NCBI GenBank assembly: GCA_003963305.1
Contig: RXJR01000010.1
Span: 62,001 to 126,000 of the forward strand
From: Candidatus Melainabacteria bacterium
Lineage (GTDB): Bacteria > Cyanobacteriota > Vampirovibrionia > Obscuribacterales > Obscuribacteraceae
Direction of reading: 5' to 3'
DNA length: 64,000 nt
The notes below the pieces were generated by a model. It did not search any database. It worked only from the letters and a program-made list of their open reading frames with translations, and was not told where the DNA came from. Both the position numbers and the translations under genes were made by a program. Positions 9,902 to 18,277 of the stretch are shown piece after piece (the first letter of the stretch is position 1; each line of letters opens with the position of its first letter).

Positions 9902-10924
9902 ATGAGCATCAACACAAGCGCCTCCGACCTGGGGCGTGAGCTGTACCGAGCCGTCTGGCAGTTGGTCAACCAGACATTTTTCGACACAGCTCGACTGGCG
10001 CACTGGGGCTCGCTCGAGCACCAGTACGACAACGAGATCGTCGACGAAGAGAGCGCTCTGCGCTGCATCGACGCGATGCTGCTGACACTGAACGACGACT
10101 TCACCTGGGCAGAGCGCGTCAACAAGCCCGCTCCCGCCTGCGCAGAGGCGTCTGCCACGCAAGCCGCCACAGACGCGCCCGACTCCACCGGAAGCGCCGT
10201 TCCTGCGGCAGAGCCCGAGCCCGTCATGGCGGTTCTGCGCCCCGATGGCATCGGCTACATCCGCATCCTCACCCTGGATCACCCCGGCATCCTCGACTTG
10301 ATCGAAGCTGGAGCGCAGAAAATCGCCGCCTGCAAGGGTGTCGTTCTCGACCTGCGCAACAACGTCGGCGGAGACGTGCAGACGACCGCAGCCGCTTGCG
10401 GCTCTTTCCTCAAGGACGGGCTTGTGACGACGATGGAGATGCGCCACGCCGACGGTGGCATCGAGCGCACTGAGTACGCCCTCTCTGATGACGAATTCTT
10501 CGCCAACGAGTATGTGCCGGGCCTTCCGCCCACAAGCAAACGCTACTTGCGTTCGGCTCCGGTGCTGGCAGACAAGCCCATCGTCGTCTTGATCAACAAG
10601 CGCACGATGAGCGCCGCTGAGCTGATGACTGCCGCCATCGTGCAGAACGGCACAGCAGGCAAGGTGCTCATGGTCGGCAATGGCGCCACTCCCGGCAAGG
10701 GCATCGGACAGACGAACTACCTGTTCATGGAGGGCAAGTACCGCGTGCGTGTCACTCGCGTGCGCTGGTTCGCTCCAGGCGGTGACTGGCTCGGCGACTG
10801 CGGTCAAACCGTCCGCAACCCGATCGAGCCGGATGTGCTGGTGCCCGAAGACCGCGGCATCGAAGGCGTGCAAGTGGCGTTCAAGGAGCTTCGCAAGATG
10901 CTCGACGCGGCTGAAGCAGCCTGA
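9902..10924 (+). CDS. Cytosolic S41-family serine peptidase without PDZ domain
   Basis: A 340-residue C-terminal-processing-type peptidase. The core KGVVLDLRNNVGG, catalytic Ser in RTMSAAELM (about residue 237) and Lys in NGATPGKGIGQ (about 266) are present. Unlike classical CtpA it has no signal peptide and no PDZ domain; the N-terminal helical region (YRAVWQLVNQTFF) is followed by an Ala/Pro-rich linker at about 76-107. Start at ATG 9902 after GGGAGG. The N-terminal region resembles the secreted S41 protein at 21783-22853, so the two are paralogues. Placed between two patatin genes, it may act on or with them; that link is inference. Confidence 0.82.
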   Translation: MSINTSASDLGRELYRAVWQLVNQTFFDTARLAHWGSLEHQYDNEIVDEESALRCIDAMLLTLNDDFTWAERVNKPAPACAEASATQAATDAPDSTGSAVPAAEPEPVMAVLRPDGIGYIRILTLDHPGILDLIEAGAQKIAACKGVVLDLRNNVGGDVQTTAAACGSFLKDGLVTTMEMRHADGGIERTEYALSDDEFFANEYVPGLPPTSKRYLRSAPVLADKPIVVLINKRTMSAAELMTAAIVQNGTAGKVLMVGNGATPGKGIGQTNYLFMEGKYRVRVTRVRWFAPGGDWLGDCGQTVRNPIEPDVLVPEDRGIEGVQVAFKELRKMLDAAEAA

Positions 10925-11000
10925 GTTTCGAAGTTTCGAACGCTGACTGGCGTTCGCTTAACCCGTTCACGCCTGCGTGAGCGCGACCCAAAGGACGATT

Positions 11001-11951
11001 ATGACGTCATCGAAAGCGGGAGATTCCGTTGCTGCATCTCGGCGCAAGCGCCGGGTCAAGGCGACGGAGTCGACCGAAGTTGTTCTGGGCGGCGGCGCCT
11101 ACCGTGGTTTCAGCCACTGTGGGCTGCTTAAGGCAATCGAAGAGCTCAAGATCAACACCGGCATGATTACCGGTGTTTCGATTGGCTCACTGATTGCCAC
11201 GCTCTACACCAACGGCTATTCGCCCGAGCAGATCGAGGAGATCTTCGCCTCCGAGCTGACCGAGGTTCCGACCCCGAGCCTGGTTCGCTCGCTTCTGATT
11301 CCAGCGCCTGTCGGTCGTCTCTTCGGCGGCACCACAGGCGGTGGACTGATCGATTTGCCGGCCCTGTTCTCCCACCTGATCGAGAAGTACGACCTCAAGC
11401 CGCAGCCCAACCTGCGCATCGTGGCGTACAACCTGTTCAAGCGCGAGCCCGTCGTTTTCGAAGGAACCGACTATGACCTGCTCACTGCGGTCAGTGCTTC
11501 TTGCGCTGTGCCGCTGTTGATGCGCCCGGTCTGGTTCGGTCAGCCCAACATCATCAACAAGCTCACCACCGTCGCCGCTAGCTGGCTTGGGCTCTCCGAA
11601 GAGGGGGTTCTGGTCGACGGCGGCGTGCACCACCCCTGCCCTGGCGACTTCTGCAAGGGCACGGCGATCATCGGCAAGCTCGGCTTCGCGACGGCTTTGC
11701 CGCGGCGCTGGCTCTCGTCGACCGACCTCATCTTCCATGCCCTGGAGATGGTGGCGGCTCCTGTCCTGGGTTGGTACTTCAACGACCCGAAGGACCACAT
11801 CGTCATCGACATCGGTCTGCCCGACGTCGCCTGCATGAGCTTCGGACTGCCGCGCAGCAAGTGCCGGCAGATGGTCACACATGCCTACGAAGTTTCCCTG
11901 GAGGCGTTGCACAGTGCCATCGAATCTGGTGCAGTCAAGACGAAGCGCTGA
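11001..11951 (+). CDS. Patatin-like phospholipase, second copy
   Basis: A 316-residue patatin. After a basic 25-residue N-terminus come GGGAYRGFSHCGLLKA (oxyanion loop), GVSIGS (Ser about residue 60) and VDGGVHHPCP with the catalytic Asp. It is clearly homologous to the protein at 8910-9788 through GMITGVSIGSLIATLYTNGY and the NLRIVA and PVVFEG blocks, but has a longer middle. ATG 11001 follows AAGGACGATT. No signal peptide. It closes the patatin-S41-patatin cluster and is followed 7 bases later by a strong hairpin. Confidence 0.87.
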   Translation: MTSSKAGDSVAASRRKRRVKATESTEVVLGGGAYRGFSHCGLLKAIEELKINTGMITGVSIGSLIATLYTNGYSPEQIEEIFASELTEVPTPSLVRSLLIPAPVGRLFGGTTGGGLIDLPALFSHLIEKYDLKPQPNLRIVAYNLFKREPVVFEGTDYDLLTAVSASCAVPLLMRPVWFGQPNIINKLTTVAASWLGLSEEGVLVDGGVHHPCPGDFCKGTAIIGKLGFATALPRRWLSSTDLIFHALEMVAAPVLGWYFNDPKDHIVIDIGLPDVACMSFGLPRSKCRQMVTHAYEVSLEALHSAIESGAVKTKR

Positions 11952-11958
11952 CCCGGTA

Positions 11959-11996
11959 GATGGTGAACCTGCGCTCGCTCAGGCGGGTTCACCATC
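11959..11996 (+). terminator. Hairpin terminator of the patatin cluster
   Basis: Eleven-base perfect arms (GATGGTGAACC / GGTTCACCATC) beginning 7 bases after the stop codon, with a 16-base loop that can itself pair. Confidence 0.7.
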
Positions 11997-12095
11997 TTCC
12001 GAGCTGAGATTGGATGGGGCGCTTTGCTCCATCCAACTCTCCGCTTTTTCTTTTTCCCCGCACCTGCTACAAGGCGTAGTAAACAGCCTTTACGA

Positions 12096-14258
12096 CTACG
12101 ACTTAGTCTCTTTGCCCTTCGCCATCTGCCCAAAAGCAAAGGAACAGAGATAGAAGAGCGCAGAAATAATGAGCAGGCTGCGAATGCCTGTATAACTGGC
12201 CGTGTACTCGGTCAATCCACCAACAACTGAACCGAGCATGTTGAAAGCCAGCCCGATGCTGGGCGCTTCCTCGTCTTTGAAAGCGCTTGAGAAAATCATG
12301 CCAGCGAAAAATACTGGTATCGCAGACAGTAGCGCCGCAATCGAACCACCTACCCACATGCCCATCGAATTGAAAGTCTGGATAGGCACCACATAAAGCA
12401 CCGTCAGGGTGCCCAGTAGCCCAGCGTACATAGCCGCATTCGACAACAGCTTCGGCCTTTGCATAATGAGAATGTTAGAAAAGATAATCGCGGTGAGAAC
12501 CGCAAAGATACAAATCGAGTTAACGATCCAGGTGGTACCAAAAACCAGGGAGAGCCTGTCAATGATGCCCAGTTCGAGCAGCATGAATGCAGCCCCCAGG
12601 AAAAAGAGCTTCCAGCGACTGGCCGTTGAATTGGTTCGAATGCTCTGACCACAGGCAAACCAGGCAAGCAGCAAAATCAGCGCCATAATCGTCAAATAGA
12701 ACGGGTCAAAGCTGATCGGGCTTAAATACAAAAACGGCCAGTCATCAGTGGAGGTGCGAATACCTTCCGTCGAGATATCCGAATAATCTTTGAAGCCCTG
12801 TGTACCTAGGGCAGCCAGCACCGCTCTTGTCGCTGCCGTGGGTGGAGTGTAAAGGTGCCAGATGGCACCATCGGCTTTCTTGAAAGGTAACGGCTTCTCG
12901 GGCGACGCCTCTCTCAGATTGGCAATCAAACGCTTGGAGAGAAAGTCGACCGGAGCACAGTAAGTAATGCAGTACAGCCCGCCCGGAGCCACATGAGCGA
13001 TTGCATCCCTCATGCCGTCGACCGTGTAGACATAATCATCCAGCCGCACAGAAAGAGAGTTACCGGCCACCGCATGCGAGTCGAGAAACCCCGTTATGAC
13101 GAGATCGTATTTGTCGTGATTCTGTCTCAAGAAGGCACGGGCATCGTTTATGTAAACGGTAACCTTCGGCGAATCGTAAGGATGCTCGGGATGAAGACGC
13201 TTACCCAACTCGACCATCATTGGGTCGATTTCGACCGCGTCAACGTGCTCGGCGCCGAGCTTCAAGGCAGACGCCACGTCGTTGCCGGTGCCACTACCCA
13301 TGATGAGCACACGCTTGGCTTTGACGAAACTGTAAGGGATTTCGTACTGGTCGAAGCGAAAATCTTCCAGCTTTTTCCGTTCAGCCGGGGTCTGAGATTG
13401 AAGAAACTGATCGGACAAATTCAAGGGCTGTTGAAAGAAAGCCTTGTTAACAGCGATCTGATATCCAATCGATTGTCCGGTATCGCCAAGCTTGAGAGGA
13501 GCCACCTCGACCCGATGGTACGGCGACCAGAGAATTTCACACTTGGATGTGGCGTCATTCATGTCACCCAGAGACTTCTTCACGGGCACCACTACTGCCA
13601 CCACAATCGCCGCCGCCAGCAAAGCGATACCAATTTTGTTCTTGCGCATGGGGTAAAACGCCGCCACACAGCCAACCGCAAGCCACACAGGAGGCGGAGT
13701 GCACAAAAATGAGAGCACCGAAAAGGCGGCAATGCCAAGCACCGAGCCAAACAAGTTGTACAAATAAGACTTGAGCGGTGCAGTCTTATCAAAGAGACTG
13801 CCGAGTTTCTGCCCCAGCCCTGCCATCGTGGTCGCCACCAGAATGATGATGGAAAACAAGGCCACGAGTGACAGAGCAGTGTAGAGCATCGGCTGCTCCA
13901 CCATCTCCTTGGGCGGGTGGGTCCAGTCCCACCAGTTGGCGAACAGACCGCCGCCGACTCGCATCGAAGGCATCATAATGTCAGTCAAGCCCGTCCAGTT
14001 GCTGGTTGTAAGCAAAACCACAAGTACAAGCAAGCAAAGTGGAAAAGCTTTGAAGAGCTTACCGGAGCTCGACTCTTTCATGTAACCGAAGCCGAGCCCG
14101 ATGTAACTGGCAATCAACGGAAAGTTCTTAAAAATCGAGAAAGCACGAACTTCAGACGATAACCACCGAATGATCACCAGTTCAAGAAACAGCGAGACGG
14201 CGCTGAACCAGAACAGATCGATGATCACATTTTTGTCGTTCTGCTTTTCTGAATTCAT
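12096..14258 (-). CDS. Membrane-embedded spermidine-synthase-like methyltransferase-fold protein
   Basis: A 720-residue protein with three parts. Residues about 10-225 hold roughly seven hydrophobic segments; about 310-460 is a Rossmann domain with RVLIMGSGTGNDVASALKLG and VDAVEIDP, the SAM or decarboxylated-SAM pocket of spermidine synthases; the remainder returns to membrane segments. ATG at 14258 follows GAAAGAAAA; an upstream in-frame start adds 22 unlikely residues. Membrane-fused aminopropyltransferase-like proteins are common in bacteria but mostly of unknown substrate, and the polyamine-site DxxD pattern is not clear here, so I would not call it a true spermidine synthase. Confidence 0.82.
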   Translation of the reverse strand: MNSEKQNDKNVIIDLFWFSAVSLFLELVIIRWLSSEVRAFSIFKNFPLIASYIGLGFGYMKESSSGKLFKAFPLCLLVLVVLLTTSNWTGLTDIMMPSMRVGGGLFANWWDWTHPPKEMVEQPMLYTALSLVALFSIIILVATTMAGLGQKLGSLFDKTAPLKSYLYNLFGSVLGIAAFSVLSFLCTPPPVWLAVGCVAAFYPMRKNKIGIALLAAAIVVAVVVPVKKSLGDMNDATSKCEILWSPYHRVEVAPLKLGDTGQSIGYQIAVNKAFFQQPLNLSDQFLQSQTPAERKKLEDFRFDQYEIPYSFVKAKRVLIMGSGTGNDVASALKLGAEHVDAVEIDPMMVELGKRLHPEHPYDSPKVTVYINDARAFLRQNHDKYDLVITGFLDSHAVAGNSLSVRLDDYVYTVDGMRDAIAHVAPGGLYCITYCAPVDFLSKRLIANLREASPEKPLPFKKADGAIWHLYTPPTAATRAVLAALGTQGFKDYSDISTEGIRTSTDDWPFLYLSPISFDPFYLTIMALILLLAWFACGQSIRTNSTASRWKLFFLGAAFMLLELGIIDRLSLVFGTTWIVNSICIFAVLTAIIFSNILIMQRPKLLSNAAMYAGLLGTLTVLYVVPIQTFNSMGMWVGGSIAALLSAIPVFFAGMIFSSAFKDEEAPSIGLAFNMLGSVVGGLTEYTASYTGIRSLLIISALFYLCSFAFGQMAKGKETKS

Positions 14259-14466
14259 GTATTTTCTTTCTCTTCCGTAGCCAAGGTGCGACACCATAAA
14301 GCGCGTTGGCACACGCCTTTCCAATTCTACACGTCGAGCCAGTCAAGCTGTTAGCCCGGCTGTCTCGAGTCGCTCTTGACCAGGTCGACCGATCGAGCCG
14401 CGTCGCCTACAGCCCTGAACAGGGTAAGATCTGACGAGAGAAGAGACAGTTTGGAGAGGACAAAGT

Positions 14467-14874
14467 TTGAAAGCACTTTTTGCTCTTATTTTTGCAGTGC
14501 TCATCACCATGACTACGCAAATACCCGTGATCGCAGACAGTCAGATTTTTGACAAGCCTCTCTTCCTCATGGTTTTCGACGAAACATGCCATGCCTGGTG
14601 CAATAAAGTCAGACCGATCGTCAAAGAACTGAACGATCAGTACGGTACTCAGATTGATTTTGCAGAACTGGACATCACCACCTCAGTGCTTAACGAGAGC
14701 AAAAAACAAGCCAAACAGCTGGGAGTACTTCCTCTCTTGCCTGATTTTGGTGACCAGATTCCGTGTTGCGCTGTCTGCGCAAAAAAAAGGACCAATATTC
14801 TCAAAGAACTGGCCGGACCGAAAACGAAACAAGAGTACGAAGCACTTGTGAAACTTGCCCTGGGCAATAAATAG
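14467..14874 (+). CDS. Secreted thioredoxin-fold protein with CxxxC motif
   Basis: A 135-residue exported protein. Residues 1-24 are a signal peptide (MKALFALIFAVLITM). The thioredoxin-like pattern FLMVFDETCHAWCNKVRPIVKEL follows, with the cysteines spaced CxxxC rather than CxxC, and a second pair occurs at IPCCAVCAKK. TTG start supported by GGAGAGGACAAAG just upstream. It lies one base ahead of the kinase gene and is divergent from the membrane methyltransferase-fold gene. It probably handles thiols or metal outside the cytoplasm; the altered spacing makes ordinary disulfide reductase activity uncertain. Confidence 0.78.
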   Translation: MKALFALIFAVLITMTTQIPVIADSQIFDKPLFLMVFDETCHAWCNKVRPIVKELNDQYGTQIDFAELDITTSVLNESKKQAKQLGVLPLLPDFGDQIPCCAVCAKKRTNILKELAGPKTKQEYEALVKLALGNK

Positions 14875-14875
14875 C

Positions 14876-16852
14876 ATGAGCGAAGAGAACACTTTCACGC
14901 CAACAGTCAAGGTAACCGCTCCCGAATCGGACATCAACTTACAGCATGTGCAAAGGTGTCAAAGAGCCTCACTGATTCTGCTTGCAATGGTCTGTCTGAT
15001 TGGGTTGACGGAAGCGCTTGGCTGGGCGCTGGGCATTGATTGGATCAAGAGACCTATCGCCAATGAAAGCGCCACTCCCTCTGGTGCGGCCATTCTTTTC
15101 GCGCTCAGCGCCTCAACTATGATTCTGCTCAGCACAGGCAAACCAGGGGCTCTGAGGAAATGGCTTTCAACAGCCCTGGGCATATTCATAGGCATTGCCA
15201 GTGGTGCCACATGGCTGGAGCATTTACTCGAGCAAGACTGGAGCCTGATTCATCCGCTCTATACGACCGAAGGCTGCACGCCGCTGACCTTTCCCGGTCC
15301 AATGATGCCTGACGTATCGGCCTATTTCGTCCTCGCCGCTATCGCGCTTATCCTCTTCAGCTGGCGTGACAAACTCGGGATCAAGCTAATGCAAGTGGTT
15401 TCATCCGTTATTCTCCTGCCGAACTTGCTCATCTTCCTCTGCTATTTCTGCGGCATGAAGCACCTCTGTGCCTATTTCGGATGCATAAAGTTCTCGCCTG
15501 TAACATCACTGACCTTCGCGATATTGAGCGTCGGCATGCTCCTTGCCAACCCCGAACAGGGATTGACAAACATCTTCGTGAGAGCGACAAGCGCCGGAAA
15601 AATCGCACGTCGACTCTGCCTTGTAGGGGTAATGCTCTCTGTGCTGATTCCGGTGCGAATGGTGATGATCACAGTCTGCGCCAGGTACAATCTGGCAGAC
15701 GAGCCCATCATCAACCTTGTCACCGCCATAATCGGAGTGGTGGCGACAGCGGCTTTTATCGCCTGGTCGCTGCGCAAGTTCGATACGGTGGAAGCGCAAA
15801 AAAGACAGGCAGAAGCCGAGAAAAGCGAAGTGGTCAGCCAATTGGATTCGATCATCAATAAATCTTCTTCATCAAGGCGATTTAAACAAGTCTGCTTGCA
15901 GTGCGGCAGCGAATACGAAGACGACGTGACAGTCTGCATAAAAGACGGCGCGAAGCTATCCAAAGTTCTAGACAAACTGAAAGCAGGCGACATGTTCGCC
16001 GAACGTTACGAGATCAAGAAGACTCTGGGTGCTGGCGGAATGAGCACTGTTTATCTGGCCAACCACGTGCTCATGAACAAATTGATGGCAGTCAAATTGC
16101 TGCATGACCATCTGGCAACCGATATGAGCGCCGTGCAACGCTTTCAACGCGAAGCGCAGACGGTCACTCTACTCTCACATCCCAACATCCTCGCCGTGCA
16201 CGACTTTGGCTTGTCACCAGATGGTCTGGCGTACCTGGTTATGGATTACCTGGATGGCGCCAGTCTGCAGGAGTACATCGCACTGAAGACGAGAGTGCAA
16301 TGGCAAAAAGCATGCCAGTTCTTCCTGCAAGTCTGTTCGGGATTGCAACACGCGCACATCAAGGGCGTTGTGCACAGAGATTTAAAACCGGGCAACATCA
16401 TGCTGACCCGAGACGAAAACAAAGCCTACGTACTCAAAATCGTTGATTTCGGTCTGGCAAAAATTTGTGGTGACGACTCCGCTCAACGCCTCACTCAAAC
16501 CGGCGAAATCTTCGGCAGCCCGCTTTACATGAGCCCCGAGCAATGCCAGGGCGCCACACTTGATCACCGCAGCGACATTTATGCGCTCGGCATCATCATG
16601 TATGAAACGCTGACAGGTGAGCCACCATTTCGCGGCAAGAACATAGTCGAAACCTTCCACAAACAGATCATAGAACCGCCAGCACCGCTGTCAGCCGAGC
16701 TTGGCGTGCCTGAAAAACTGGCAAGTATCATTTATAAATGCCTGGCTAAAGACGCAGACGATCGTCCGCAATCCGCATCAGAAATTACCGAAGCTATCAA
16801 TGAAGCGCTTAATCAAAACACAACTGCCAACTGGCGAGGACCGCTACAGTAG
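14876..16852 (+). CDS. Membrane-anchored Ser/Thr protein kinase with zinc ribbon
   Basis: A 658-residue kinase. Residues about 30-300 contain around eight membrane segments in an integral sensor-like region. A short coiled linker (about 303-325) and a zinc-ribbon-like CLQCGSEYEDDVTVC (about 341-355) follow. The PknB-type kinase domain runs about 378-645: glycine loop GAGGMSTV (385-392), Lys407, HRD at 500-502, DFG at 524-526 and the SPEQ activation-segment end. All catalytic residues are present. Start chosen at ATG 14876, directly after the upstream stop; a TTG at 14855 would overlap. It is cotranscribed with the secreted thioredoxin-fold gene, which might provide the sensed signal (inference). 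Confidence 0.9.
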   Translation: MSEENTFTPTVKVTAPESDINLQHVQRCQRASLILLAMVCLIGLTEALGWALGIDWIKRPIANESATPSGAAILFALSASTMILLSTGKPGALRKWLSTALGIFIGIASGATWLEHLLEQDWSLIHPLYTTEGCTPLTFPGPMMPDVSAYFVLAAIALILFSWRDKLGIKLMQVVSSVILLPNLLIFLCYFCGMKHLCAYFGCIKFSPVTSLTFAILSVGMLLANPEQGLTNIFVRATSAGKIARRLCLVGVMLSVLIPVRMVMITVCARYNLADEPIINLVTAIIGVVATAAFIAWSLRKFDTVEAQKRQAEAEKSEVVSQLDSIINKSSSSRRFKQVCLQCGSEYEDDVTVCIKDGAKLSKVLDKLKAGDMFAERYEIKKTLGAGGMSTVYLANHVLMNKLMAVKLLHDHLATDMSAVQRFQREAQTVTLLSHPNILAVHDFGLSPDGLAYLVMDYLDGASLQEYIALKTRVQWQKACQFFLQVCSGLQHAHIKGVVHRDLKPGNIMLTRDENKAYVLKIVDFGLAKICGDDSAQRLTQTGEIFGSPLYMSPEQCQGATLDHRSDIYALGIIMYETLTGEPPFRGKNIVETFHKQIIEPPAPLSAELGVPEKLASIIYKCLAKDADDRPQSASEITEAINEALNQNTTANWRGPLQ

Positions 16853-16900
16853 CCAGATGTGACGGACCACTTTGCCGGCGAGATTTGACCATAACAAAAA

Positions 16901-17971
16901 TCAAAAGGTGCGCACATATCTAAGGCTGATGCCAACCGGCGCGATCAAACCGAGGTTGCGCTTGGGCGTAAAAGGAGCAGCAACAAGGCCCTTAGCCGTA
17001 ATGTCAGGGGTATCAGGAACGGCGCTGACGCCGGGATTGATATATTTAGCAAACGCTATCGGCACATCGGCAATGAGCAGATTATTCTTGTAGGCATAAG
17101 TAAATCCAGGCGCGAAAGTCATAACATAACCAGGTTGACGATAACCGGAACTACCGCCTATCAAGTCGTGAGTTGGAATTCCCTGAAAGCCGTAAACCAA
17201 CCGACTGCGCAAACCTTTCAACCTGGGCTTGTCCCAGGTACCGGGAACTTTCAGTGAAGCTCCCACCTGCACGTTGTACGAATCAGTGACAGAGTTAGTC
17301 AATCGGCTCAGATACTGCGGCGCCAGAGGCACCCCAAGTGAACTGACGATCGACGCCGTGCCGTTGGTATCACGGGGATTGCACAGATAGCTGGCTGAAG
17401 CGAAGACAGTTTGTCCCCGCAAAGGCAAGGGCTTTCGAAAAGTTCTGAAGGCCGTGCCACCAAAAATGATACCAGTACCACCGTCACCAGGCATGACCGA
17501 CGGTGGATAAACCGCCCGATTCATAAACCCCTGACCATCAAGATTGGGAAGCACTCGCTGCACGTTCCAGTCACCACTGGGAATCTTGATACCGACACCG
17601 AGCGCTACATTGCTGAACGGATGGTCAATCGGTTTGAGCAACCATGACTGGGTGTAAACGGAGATATCGCCGATGCCTGTAGGACTCCAACCAAAGCGGC
17701 GATCGGGATCTGCCAGCGGGCCTGTGCCATTGGGAGGGAAGAGCTGCGAATATTTATTCATCACGATGGGCAAAGTGGTAAGCACGCTGACCCGGTTGTT
17801 CACTTTGTAGGCAGCGGTCGCATCGAGAATGCTCAGGCGCATCTCGGGTCCCCAGTTATGAGTAAAGTTATGATTGACGTGCGACTTGAAGTAAGAGCGG
17901 TCGGCATTCGACTGCCGCCACCCAACTGACAATTGCCACTTCCCACCACCAGTCGAGCCTAACCCGGGCAC
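16901..17971 (-). CDS. Outer-membrane beta-barrel protein, mature region
   Basis: A 356-codon frame rich in alternating strands and ending in an aromatic residue (SLRYVRTF), typical of an outer-membrane barrel. Features include KWQLSVGWRQSNADRSYFK, FSNVALGVGIKIPSGDW and FAPGFTYAYKNNLLIAD, reminiscent of the transporter-type barrels seen in phenol-degradation loci, but no exact family can be fixed. The only in-frame start codon is a GTG at 17971, without a ribosome binding site, and it would leave the protein with no export signal. In-frame upstream of it is a complete signal peptide interrupted by TGA (see 17972-18082), so the gene is probably broken or affected by a sequence error. Confidence 0.7.
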   Translation of the reverse strand: MPGLGSTGGGKWQLSVGWRQSNADRSYFKSHVNHNFTHNWGPEMRLSILDATAAYKVNNRVSVLTTLPIVMNKYSQLFPPNGTGPLADPDRRFGWSPTGIGDISVYTQSWLLKPIDHPFSNVALGVGIKIPSGDWNVQRVLPNLDGQGFMNRAVYPPSVMPGDGGTGIIFGGTAFRTFRKPLPLRGQTVFASASYLCNPRDTNGTASIVSSLGVPLAPQYLSRLTNSVTDSYNVQVGASLKVPGTWDKPRLKGLRSRLVYGFQGIPTHDLIGGSSGYRQPGYVMTFAPGFTYAYKNNLLIADVPIAFAKYINPGVSAVPDTPDITAKGLVAAPFTPKRNLGLIAPVGISLRYVRTF

Positions 17972-18082
17972 GATTCCACGTGCGGCCGGTCAGCCCTGCC
18001 CCCAGGCAGTTTTGATCGAAAGCAGTGCCGCAATCGATACGGAGATGGACAATTTGAAAATCTTAAGCGCTGATGGCGCCAA
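17972..18082 (-). pseudogene. Signal-peptide segment of the barrel gene with in-frame TGA
   Basis: Reading leftward from a TTG at 18082, preceded by GGGAG at 8 bases, gives MAPSALKIFKLSISVSIAAL then LSIKTAWGQG, a good signal peptide with a hydrophobic core and an AWG-like cleavage region. The next codon (17992-17990) is TGA, after which the same frame continues PAARGIVPGLGS into the barrel protein. One base change would restore a normal exported protein, so this is either a nonsense mutation, a consensus error or, much less likely, readthrough. Confidence 0.6.
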
Positions 18083-18277
18083 TCTCAAACACTCCCAACA
18101 TGGTACAGACGCCACAGTGATACCGCGTCTAGGATGACATGCAGTTTTGAAAAGGACAAATGCTTGACATGAACCGGCTCAAGCTTGGTCAAATAGCTAC
18201 ATCCGAGCTGATAAACTAGCCTGGACGGCAATGCAGCCTTCAACACGGATCCCGCCACAGCGACAGGTTGACCACTC

